Shown here: positions 1 through 5,689 of the stretch, piece after piece
Numbering within the stretch: the stretch's first letter is position 1
Layout: each line of letters begins with the position of its first letter
Assembly: GCA_945900935.1 (NCBI GenBank)
Contig: CAMDKT010000422.1
Location: forward strand, 1 to 5,689
Length of the DNA: 5,689 nt
Origin: Candidatus Sulfopaludibacter sp. SbA3
Lineage (GTDB): Bacteria > Acidobacteriota > Terriglobia > Bryobacterales > Bryobacteraceae
Reading direction: 5' to 3'
Notes under the pieces: generated by a model
The model's database searches: none
What the model saw: the letters and a program-made list of their open reading frames with translations, nothing else
Told to the model about the DNA's origin: nothing
Translations under genes and position numbers: made by a program

Positions 1-3000
1 GCGCCCGCTTCCGCTTGGTCTCCTCCCTTTCCGCCGACAAAGCCGGCAATCTCTACCTCACTGACGCTGCCGCCATTTCGCTCTCCCGCATTATTCCCGC
101 TGGCCGCCTGGAAGTCCTCACCACCCGTTCGGCTACCTTCGGCGCGCCCGTCGATGTCGCCGTTGATCCCGCCGGTACCGTCTACTTCGCCCAACTCGGC
201 TCCGCCGTCATCTGGCGTCTTCAGCCCAATAACAACGTCGAGGTCTTCGCCGGCGACGTCGTCAGGGAGGGCTTCACACCCTCCGGCACCCCCCGCGATC
301 GTGCTCTGTTTGGCGATGAGCTTCGTCTCGCCCTCGATACGCGTGGAAATCTCATCGTCGCCGATCGCCGCAACGCCCGCCTGCGCCGCGTCTCCGGCGT
401 CGTCGATTCGCTTGCCGGCTCGAATACAAACTACGCCGGCGAGTCCGGCCCCGCCACCGCCGCGATCTTCTACGCTCCCGCCGCCATTGCCCAAAACCGC
501 GCCGGCACGTACTACTTCTCCGACACCGCCGCCCGCATCGTCTTCTCCGTCGATTCCAAAGGCGTCATTCGCCGCTTCGCCGGCAACGGCATTCTCAACA
601 GTCCCTTCACCGACGGCCGCGCCGCCCTCGAAGGCGCATTCGGCAGCCCCAGCGGTGTCGCCGTTGACATTGCCGGTAACGTCTATGTCGCTGATGACGA
701 TTGCGCCATTCGCCGCATTGGCTCCGACAACGCCATGCGCCTCCATGCCGGCATCCCCAACCTCTGCGGCGATTCCAAAGACGGTACCGCGCTCAAGGAC
801 GCCCGCTTCGGCCGTCTCCGCGGTCTCACCATCGACGGCGGCGGCAATATGTTCGTCACCGATATTACCAATCACAAGGTGTGGCGTATCGGCGCCGATG
901 GCGTCGTCCGCACCTTCGCCGGTACCGGCTCGCCCGGCACCACCACGTCGCTTCCCGCCGTACAGGCCGCGCTCAACACGCCTCTCGCCGTTGCGGTCGC
1001 CGCCGATGGCGTCGTCTACATTGCCGATCAGTTGAACAATCGGCTAGTCCGTGTCGGAACCGATGGAGGCTTAACGACCGTCGCCGGTATCGGTCAACGC
1101 GCCTCCACCGGGGATAACGGCCCCGCCACTTCCGCCGCCGTGAACTTTCCCTCCGGGGTCGCCGTGGACTCCGCCGGAAACATATATCTCTCCGAACAAG
1201 GCGGCCACCGCGTTCGCCGAATTAGTCCCGCTGGCAGCATCACTGCATACGCCGGCACCGGCTTCCCCGGCGCTCGAGGCGACGGCGCGATTGCCACTGC
1301 CGCCCAACTCCGTTCCCCCGCCGGCATCCTACTCAATCCCGCCGGCGAACTCCTCATCGCCGACCGTGACAATGGCCGTATCCGCCTCATCCTCAACGGA
1401 GCGCCCGCCGTCAGGTTCTCCACCGCTCCGGTCACCGTCAACCCCGTCGCCGGCCAATTCGCCACTCGCGGCACCATTGAACTGCCAACCCCTGTCCCCG
1501 GTCTCTTGTTTGAGGCCAGCGTTCGTAACGCCCCCTGGCTCACCGTCTCTCCGCCGCGGGGCACGCTGCCAGCCACGCTATTTTACGAAACCAACAGCGC
1601 CGGCCTGGCCGCGGGTGACTACTCCGGACAAATCGTTGTTACCGTTTCCTCCGCCATCCCTCGTGAAACCCTCATTCCCATCACGCTGCGCGTCCCCGCG
1701 CCGCCCACTCGCCCGTTCCTCATTTCCGGCAATGCACGGTTGACCCTTTCGGCCATCCGCGGCGGTTCCGCGCAACAAACCGTTCCCATTTCCAATCCGG
1801 GAGCCAGTCCAATTACAATTACCGCCGCCTCCAACCGCGGCGAATTCCTCACCGTTTCGCCAACTCAACTGATCATCCCGTCCGGCGAAACCGCCAGTTT
1901 CACCGTCACCGCCGCCGCCGGCACGCTCGCCCCCGGTACCTATTCCGGCGTGACAACATACACCGCCGGAAATACCGTTTTCACCGTTAACGTCTCTTTC
2001 AACGTCTCGGCCGGTCGCCCGCGCCTGCTGCTTTCACAAACCGGGCTGTCCTTCCGCGCCGTCTCCGGCGGCGCTGTCCCGCCCGCGCAAATCATTTATG
2101 CCACGCCCCCGGAACGCCTCACCGTCCAGGCGATTACAATTACCGGCACCCCCTGGCTCTCCGCCGCCATCGCCGGAAACCAGATTACCGCCAAAGTGAA
2201 TCCGCAGGAACTTCCCACCGGCGACCACTTCGGCCGAGTCGTGGTGTTTGATTCCGCCTCCCCAGCCATTCGCCAGGTGCTCACCGTCCTTCTTCAGATT
2301 CTGGCCCCTGGCACCGATCCCGGCCCGGAAGTCTTCCCCTCCGCCCTTTTGTATACAACGACCGTCGGCGGAGAAGTCGCCGGGCAAGACGTGGAATTGG
2401 TCCTGCACACCAACCGCAGCGCTTCCTTCTCGGCTACCGGCGCAACTTTCGGTGGCGAGCCCTGGCTTTCATTCTTCCCCTCCGGCGGTAGCGTCTCCGG
2501 GAGCTCCCCGGCGCGAATCACAGTGCAACCCGATCTCACCGGCCTCGCTCCCGGCGTTTTCCGAGGCAACGTCACGCTACAACTGGACGACGGCCAGACG
2601 CGCACCGTCTCCATCCTCGCCGTCATCACCCCATCCGCCGCCAAATCCGCCGATCGTCAAGCGTCGAGCTGCTCCAACACCGGACTCTTCCCCCAGGTCC
2701 TCGCCCCAGCCGCCAACTTCCGCGTCTCCGTCGGAGAACCCGTCCGGCTCGCCGCCCGCGTCGTGGATGGATGCGGCAATCTTCACCAGCCCGAGAGCGG
2801 TGGCACCGCCGGCGTCTCCGTCACCGGCATCGGTACCCAGGTCGTCAATCTGACTCACATCGGCAGCGGCGTCTGGGAAGGTACCGTCACGCCCAACGCC
2901 ATCCAGGCAGCCAGCACTCTCACGTTCCTCGGCATCTTCTCCCGCGGCACTTTCCTCCAACTCGGCGCCGAAAAGGTGAACGGCGGCATCACCAGCGCTC

Positions 3001-3725
3001 CGCGGCCAGTGGTCTTTAATGACAGCCTCACCGACGCCGCCAGCTTCCAATTCGGCGTGCCCGTCGCCCCCGGAACGCTGGTGTCCCTCTTCGGCGCCAA
3101 TCTCAGTGCCGCTAACGCCGTCCCCTCCACCCTCCCCCTCCCTACAGTCCTCGCCGATGTCGAAGTCCGTTTGAACGACGTTCCCCTCCCACTGCTCTTC
3201 GCCGGCCCCAGTCAGGTCAACGCCCAGATTCCTTACAATCTCGCCTCCGACGAAGAGTATCAACTGGAAATCCGGCGCGGCGGCGCCATCACCACCCCCC
3301 ACCCCATCGTCATCTCCCAAGCCCTTCCCGGCGTCTTCACGGTGGATCAATCCGGCCAAGGCCAGGGCCACATCTACCGCGCCCTCGCCGACGGCTCCCA
3401 GCGACTGGCCGACGCCGCCAACGCGGCCGCCGCCGGTGACGTCCTGGTCATCTACTGCAACGGGCTCGGCCTCACCAACCCCGCTGTTACCGCCGGCACC
3501 GCCGCGCCCTTTTCACCGCTCGCCGTTGCCGCCAACACCGTCGCCGTCTCGATCGGCGGCCGGAATGCCGCCATCGCCTTCGCCGGTTTGGTCCCCGGAT
3601 TCACAGGGCTGTATCAAATTAACGCCGTCGTTCCCGTTGGCGTTACCCCGAGCGCCGCGGTTCCGGTCGTTCTCACTGTGGCTGGCCAATCCAGCGTGCC
3701 CGTAACTATGGGCATTCAACCCTAG
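1..3725 (+). CDS. Secreted NHL-repeat / Ig-like protein with TIGR03437-type C-terminal domain (5' partial)
   Basis: This is probably an exported structural or binding protein. No enzyme motif is visible and the substrate is unknown. The frame is open from the first full codon (position 3) to a TAG at 3723-3725. The first possible start, a TTG at 15, lies inside an NHL repeat, so the true start and signal peptide are upstream of the window. Counting residues from 15, the order is: nine NHL repeats (1-462), four Ig/BACON-like repeats sharing a P-W-L-T/S core and a G-L-A-x-G-x-Y-x-G strand (463-874), a module with two cysteines (C886, C920; 875-999), and a domain matching TIGR03437 as I remember it (about 1000-1236; landmarks A-P-G-T-L-V-S-L-F-G, V-N-A-Q-I-P, Y-C-N-G-L-G, Y-Q-I-N). 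Codons mostly end in C. This whole architecture is common in Solibacter-type Acidobacteriota. The family-level reading is firm; the biological role is unknown. Confidence 0.93.
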   Translation, partial: ARFRLVSSLSADKAGNLYLTDAAAISLSRIIPAGRLEVLTTRSATFGAPVDVAVDPAGTVYFAQLGSAVIWRLQPNNNVEVFAGDVVREGFTPSGTPRDRALFGDELRLALDTRGNLIVADRRNARLRRVSGVVDSLAGSNTNYAGESGPATAAIFYAPAAIAQNRAGTYYFSDTAARIVFSVDSKGVIRRFAGNGILNSPFTDGRAALEGAFGSPSGVAVDIAGNVYVADDDCAIRRIGSDNAMRLHAGIPNLCGDSKDGTALKDARFGRLRGLTIDGGGNMFVTDITNHKVWRIGADGVVRTFAGTGSPGTTTSLPAVQAALNTPLAVAVAADGVVYIADQLNNRLVRVGTDGGLTTVAGIGQRASTGDNGPATSAAVNFPSGVAVDSAGNIYLSEQGGHRVRRISPAGSITAYAGTGFPGARGDGAIATAAQLRSPAGILLNPAGELLIADRDNGRIRLILNGAPAVRFSTAPVTVNPVAGQFATRGTIELPTPVPGLLFEASVRNAPWLTVSPPRGTLPATLFYETNSAGLAAGDYSGQIVVTVSSAIPRETLIPITLRVPAPPTRPFLISGNARLTLSAIRGGSAQQTVPISNPGASPITITAASNRGEFLTVSPTQLIIPSGETASFTVTAAAGTLAPGTYSGVTTYTAGNTVFTVNVSFNVSAGRPRLLLSQTGLSFRAVSGGAVPPAQIIYATPPERLTVQAITITGTPWLSAAIAGNQITAKVNPQELPTGDHFGRVVVFDSASPAIRQVLTVLLQILAPGTDPGPEVFPSALLYTTTVGGEVAGQDVELVLHTNRSASFSATGATFGGEPWLSFFPSGGSVSGSSPARITVQPDLTGLAPGVFRGNVTLQLDDGQTRTVSILAVITPSAAKSADRQASSCSNTGLFPQVLAPAANFRVSVGEPVRLAARVVDGCGNLHQPESGGTAGVSVTGIGTQVVNLTHIGSGVWEGTVTPNAIQAASTLTFLGIFSRGTFLQLGAEKVNGGITSAPRPVVFNDSLTDAASFQFGVPVAPGTLVSLFGANLSAANAVPSTLPLPTVLADVEVRLNDVPLPLLFAGPSQVNAQIPYNLASDEEYQLEIRRGGAITTPHPIVISQALPGVFTVDQSGQGQGHIYRALADGSQRLADAANAAAAGDVLVIYCNGLGLTNPAVTAGTAAPFSPLAVAANTVAVSIGGRNAAIAFAGLVPGFTGLYQINAVVPVGVTPSAAVPVVLTVAGQSSVPVTMGIQP
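3..1400 (+). repeat. Nine NHL repeats forming a beta-propeller region (protein-level repeat)
   Basis: Nine units follow the pattern L/F-x-x-P-x-G/A-V-A-V-D-x-x-G-N-x-Y-x-A-D-x-x-x-x-R-I/V-R-R-I, then G-x-I-x-x-F-A-G. Approximate starts are 3, 138, 306, 468, 639, 807, 972, 1146 and 1308. Units 7 and 8 are joined by a linker resembling the usual G-T-G-x-x-G-x-x-G-D-x-G-P-A-T-x-A-x-L of acidobacterial NHL proteins. NHL repeats fold as propeller blades that bind protein, RNA or carbohydrate partners and are not enzymatic by default. Because the gene is cut at the left edge, more blades may lie upstream. Unit 9 lacks the closing F-A-G and runs straight into the first Ig-like module. Confidence 0.85.
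1401..2627 (+). repeat. Four Ig/BACON-like tandem modules (protein-level repeat)
   Basis: Four units of about 100 residues begin near 1401, 1710, 2010 and 2304. Units 1, 3 and 4 carry a P-W-L core (tryptophans at residues 507, 714 and 817); unit 2 has E-F-L-T at the same place. Each then has a G/E/T-L-x-x-G-x-Y/F-x-G strand and ends in a hydrophobic strand. This is the pattern of BACON and related beta-sandwich domains, usually mucin- or carbohydrate-binding or simply stalk domains in secreted bacterial proteins. The units have diverged strongly. Units 2 and 3 share an exact 13-bp run, at 1812-1824 and 2133-2145, coding I-T-I-T in equivalent positions. Confidence 0.7.
2628..3011 (+). other. 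Two-cysteine Ig/filamin-like module within the NHL protein
   Basis: Residues about 872-999 contain G-E-P-V-R-L-A-A-R-V-V-D-G-C-G-N and later I-G-S-G-V-W-E-G-T-V-T-P. I recognise a similar pattern, with a D-x-C-G-N turn and a G-x-W-x-G-T strand, in the module placed just before TIGR03437 in other acidobacterial proteins. C886 and C920 are the only cysteines here and could form a disulfide in the periplasm or outside the cell. The domain limits are estimates. Confidence 0.55.
3012..3722 (+). other. TIGR03437-type 'Solibacter C-terminal' domain
   Basis: This is the last 237 residues of the protein. It opens with a V-V-F-N-D-S-L-T-D-A-A-S-F segment and A-P-G-T-L-V-S-L-F-G-A-N-L. It continues through L-P-L-L-F-A-G-P-S-Q-V-N-A-Q-I-P-Y, then L-P-G-V-F-T and V-I-Y-C-N-G-L-G, and closes with G-F-T-G-L-Y-Q-I-N-A-V-V-P. 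These landmarks are those of the TIGR03437 family as I know it, always at the end of large secreted acidobacterial proteins. Its function is undescribed. A sorting, surface-attachment or secretion role is an inference from its fixed terminal position only. Confidence 0.85.
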
Positions 3726-3730
3726 CTAGG
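3721..3730. repeat. 10-bp perfect palindrome spanning both convergent stop codons
   Basis: CCTAGCTAGG equals its own reverse complement. It contains the plus-strand TAG (3723-3725) and the minus-strand TAG (3726-3728), which touch with no base between. It has no loop and no following T-run on either strand, so it is not a normal intrinsic terminator. Confidence 0.9.
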
Positions 3731-4121
3731 CACCCTTGGCGGTTGTAATTGGAGCGGAGGGCTCACTGATCTTCTGGTAGATTTTTTCGAGCATGACGCG
3801 GTCCTGGTCCTTGAAGTTTTGCTGCAGGGAGGTTTCGAACTTCCTCCATAGCCAGATGAGGAAGGATAATCCGATGGTGAAGGCGGCGAGGGCGATCCCG
3901 ATGATGATTTTGTTCTGGCTATCCACGGCGACGACTCGATCTTGAAGCCCACGCAGGGTCAGGTGGATGGCTTCAATACGCTCATCGGTTTTTTTGGAAG
4001 ATTCCTTTAAGGAGATTGTGTTCTCTTCGATTCTGGCGAGACGCTCGTCGGGTCCCGGTTTTTGCGCAGTCAAACTTGCTGCCATAACTAACAAAAGGAA
4101 GATCGTTGGGTAGCGGACCAT
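3726..4121 (-). CDS. Small coiled-coil, single-pass membrane protein of unknown function
   Basis: The gene is complete: ATG at 4119-4121, TAG at 3726-3728, 131 residues. I do not recognise a named family. Residues 1-20 form a signal sequence with a hydrophobic core (I-F-L-L-L-V-M-A-A) ending in L-T-A-Q, an ending common in Acidobacteriota exported proteins. Residues 28-66 form a heptad series with a/d positions L28, I31, T35, L38, S42, T45, I49, I52, L56, L59, V63 and V66. Residues 71-92 are a transmembrane helix followed by W-R-K, which suggests a cytoplasmic tail of about 38 mostly helical residues. The likely topology is an extracytoplasmic coiled coil anchored in the inner membrane. The layout resembles small membrane proteins such as XhlA-like ones, but that is architecture only. 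The upstream ATG is chosen because it gives the signal sequence; no strong Shine-Dalgarno precedes it. The gene lies 72 bp downstream of the neighbouring minus-strand gene. Confidence 0.82.
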   Translation of the reverse strand: MVRYPTIFLLLVMAASLTAQKPGPDERLARIEENTISLKESSKKTDERIEAIHLTLRGLQDRVVAVDSQNKIIIGIALAAFTIGLSFLIWLWRKFETSLQQNFKDQDRVMLEKIYQKISEPSAPITTAKGA

Positions 4122-4193
4122 TCTACGCTGAGTTTACACGATTGACTTTCCGAGTTCCAGTTCCTTGATCTCGAATCGCGGCTGGCACCGACC
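4122..4193 (-). other. Intergenic gap with in-frame 19-codon open tail after the upstream stop
   Basis: Between the TAG of the beta-sandwich gene (4194-4196) and the small membrane gene, the same minus-strand frame stays open for 19 codons, to a TAA at 4134-4136. The conceptual tail includes F-E-I-K-E-L-E-L-G-K-S and echoes the annotated C-terminus K-E-L-E-G-S. The matching DNA is TTCCAGTTCCTT at 4155-4166 and TTCCAGCTCCTT at 4203-4214, 48 bp apart and so in phase. This may be a former C-terminus or chance. No convincing promoter or terminator hairpin is visible here. Confidence 0.45.
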
Positions 4194-5689
4194 CTAGCTA
4201 CCTTCCAGCTCCTTCGCCGCAATCACCTTCAATTTCACCTTCCCGCTCTCCCCCTCGCCCACCTTTACCGTCACCACTTGCGACTTCAACTGCTCCCAAA
4301 CCGACGCATCATTGAATACGTCTGATTCCGCGTCTTCATACGCCGCCACACGGTAACTCCCCGGCCGGAGGGAATCCAGCGTAAAGGCGGGCGAATCCGG
4401 AGAGACGCGCACTTTCTTCGTGCTCCAAGGCTCCACTGTAAACGGCTCGCCATCGGGCACTGCCCATACCGTCACGCGCGGCGAATCCGGGTTCATCCCT
4501 TGAATTGTCCCTGTAATAACAGCCGGCTTGTTACTCAGTACAATCTCCAATGGCCCCGTAATAACGGAGAAGTCAAGGTTCAGACCGGGTAGAGGCTGGC
4601 CCGCCGCGTAGACTGACTTCACGATCACGCCCGCCGGCGTCTTCACATTCAGCGTCTGGCGCTCCCGCGAAACGGCGGGAAACGAGAACCCGCCATTGTC
4701 GTCTGTCTTTGCATTTCCGGGCGGCCCGAAATCGCGTCCGCCGCCGGAGCCTTGTAACGATACTTCCAACTTTCCAAAGGCGAAGGGCGGTTCGCCGTCA
4801 GCCCGCACGCGGCCGTCGATTTTCGGCGCTGCCGCGGCGTTTACCGATACGCCGGTTACGTCTTGCTGCCCCACCGCCACCGTCTGTTTTCCTAATATTT
4901 TCGGCCCGCCGCGGTCCATGGACATGACCGTTAATACATACTCGCCCGACCGTATGTTGGGGAATTCGAAGGAGCCGTCCGGGCGGAGACCGGCATCGCT
5001 CGGGCCCACGCCCCCTCCCCTGATGAACCCGCTCCGCCCGAAGCCAGTGTCATTGCTCGACCGGATCGAAACCCGCGCGCCGCGCCCGCTCGGTACTTCG
5101 CCCGAGACCCGTCCGGCCACGCGCACCACCGTCGATCGCTGCAATCGGATCTCCGCGCCCGTCCGCTCCTCGCCCGGATTGACTTTGATCAGACTCGCCG
5201 AGGCCATTTCAGTCGCTCCAGGAAAGTAAGTGGGCGCCTCCGCTGTCGCCGGCTTTCCCTGCAATCGTTCCACCAGCAACTCGGCCGGGTCCATCCCGCG
5301 AAAGGCTAAGAGCCTGTAATTGCCCGGCGCCATCTTACTAATTCGAAATTCCCCCAAGTCATTCGTCGAAGCACCGCGCAAAAACCCATTGCCCGCGTTA
5401 CTCAGCCGCAGCGGAATCGCCTGCACCATCACCCGTTCCGCCGGTTCCCCGGCTTCGTCCAAAACACGACCCGAAATGACTCCCTGCTTCGGCAACGTAA
5501 TATCCACGCCGGACTTCGCCGTGTCGTCACCCAGCACCACCGGATCCCCAAATCCGCCCGCCGTCCGTCCCCGGTAACTTCCTCGTAAATAGCCCGACTT
5601 CTCCGCCGAAATCCAATAACGCCCTTTTGGCAAGTCTCGAATCGCGAACGAGCCGTCGTCGCTTGTCATCGCCTTTCCTTGCCGCGCGT
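4194..5689 (-). CDS. Carboxypeptidase-regulatory-like multidomain protein (5' partial)
   Basis: This is a secreted or periplasmic protein of tandem beta-sandwich modules with no catalytic motif. The frame runs off the right edge. The first ATG (5667-5669) sits inside a domain and in-frame codons continue upstream of it, so the true start and signal peptide are outside the window. Residues here are counted from that ATG. Modules show the carboxypeptidase-regulatory pattern, with an opening I-S/D/T-G-R/T-V strand and a closing D-G-x-F-x-F-x-x-L-x-P-G-x-Y strand: 1-59 (partial), 63-123, 184-280, 283-380 and 384-484. A linker at 147-168 with Y-F-P-G-A-T and G-E-E is one I recognise from many acidobacterial paralogues. 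The C-terminus is Lys/Glu-rich and stops at TAG 4194-4196. Such modules often serve as adhesion or stalk domains, or as extensions of TonB-dependent receptors or proteases; an upstream catalytic domain cannot be excluded. The gene may be cotranscribed with the small membrane gene downstream. Confidence 0.88.
   Translation of the reverse strand, partial: ARQGKAMTSDDGSFAIRDLPKGRYWISAEKSGYLRGSYRGRTAGGFGDPVVLGDDTAKSGVDITLPKQGVISGRVLDEAGEPAERVMVQAIPLRLSNAGNGFLRGASTNDLGEFRISKMAPGNYRLLAFRGMDPAELLVERLQGKPATAEAPTYFPGATEMASASLIKVNPGEERTGAEIRLQRSTVVRVAGRVSGEVPSGRGARVSIRSSNDTGFGRSGFIRGGGVGPSDAGLRPDGSFEFPNIRSGEYVLTVMSMDRGGPKILGKQTVAVGQQDVTGVSVNAAAAPKIDGRVRADGEPPFAFGKLEVSLQGSGGGRDFGPPGNAKTDDNGGFSFPAVSRERQTLNVKTPAGVIVKSVYAAGQPLPGLNLDFSVITGPLEIVLSNKPAVITGTIQGMNPDSPRVTVWAVPDGEPFTVEPWSTKKVRVSPDSPAFTLDSLRPGSYRVAAYEDAESDVFNDASVWEQLKSQVVTVKVGEGESGKVKLKVIAAKELEGS

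Noticed and set aside
15..17. TTG at 15 as the start of the large gene
   Set aside because: Codons upstream (Ala-Arg-Phe-Arg) continue the same NHL repeat without a stop. There is no ribosome-binding site or signal peptide, so the gene simply enters from the left edge.
154..1035. A 293-codon plus-strand open frame in another phase within the NHL region
   Set aside because: The translation is almost only Pro, Ser, Ala and Thr. It overlaps the NHL repeats fully, so it is a frame shadow.
2577..3371. A 264-codon open frame on the minus strand opposite the large gene
   Set aside because: Its product is a low-complexity Gly/Asp/Glu/Ala-rich string with no domain. It lies opposite a convincing coding region with clear domains, and is the expected antisense shadow of C-ending codons in a GC-rich gene.
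3721..3730. The stop-codon palindrome as an intrinsic terminator
   Set aside because: It has no loop, only five possible pairs and no T-run on either side.
4131..4136. TAAACT on the minus strand as a -10 box for the small membrane gene
   Set aside because: It matches only four of six consensus bases, no acceptable -35 lies at the right distance, and it is too close to the ATG to leave a normal leader.
4122..4193. Terminator or small RNA in the intergenic gap
   Set aside because: Only three-base stems such as GAG/CTC and CGG/CCG can be drawn, with no T-tract or conserved RNA motif.
5667..5669. ATG as the true start of the beta-sandwich gene
   Set aside because: It falls just before the D-D-G-S-F strand of a module, there is no signal peptide, and the frame stays open to the window edge.
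1..5689. A new defence, mobile or biosynthetic system
   Set aside because: There is no nuclease, helicase, transposase, integrase, CRISPR repeat, toxin pair or biosynthetic enzyme. All three genes are extracytoplasmic or membrane proteins without catalytic motifs.

Overview
The window reads as a piece of a GC-rich Acidobacteriota chromosome, most likely from the Solibacter/Bryobacter group. The main reason is the first gene. Its NHL beta-propeller, PWL-type Ig-like modules and roughly 240-residue C-terminus match the domain I know as TIGR03437, the 'Solibacter uncharacterized C-terminal domain'. The third gene, a string of carboxypeptidase-regulatory-like beta-sandwiches with a Y-F-P-G-A-T linker, is also typical of that phylum. 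The assignment rests on recognition by eye, not on a search.

Layout. (1) Positions 1-3725, plus strand: the 3' portion of a very large secreted multidomain protein, open at the left edge. It holds nine visible NHL repeats, four Ig/BACON-like repeats, a two-cysteine Ig-like module and the TIGR03437-type end. (2) Positions 3726-4121, minus strand: a complete 131-residue membrane protein with a signal sequence, a six-heptad coiled coil and one transmembrane helix. Its stop codon directly abuts the stop of gene 1, inside a 10-bp palindrome. (3) Positions 4122-4193: a 72-bp gap with no clear promoter or terminator, but with an open in-frame 19-codon tail after the stop of gene 3. (4) Positions 4194-5689, minus strand: the 3' portion of a secreted protein of tandem carboxypeptidase-regulatory-like domains, open at the right edge.

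Genes 3 and 2 are codirectional and could be cotranscribed. Gene 1 converges on them. Both large products look extracytoplasmic and built from binding or scaffold modules, and no catalytic residues are recognisable in any of the three. Nothing in the sequence links them into one pathway. I see no RNA gene, CRISPR array, transposase, integrase, toxin-antitoxin pair or defence system. The best leads are the untyped C-terminal domain, the small coiled-coil membrane protein with its compositional contrast, and the tail after the gene 3 stop.
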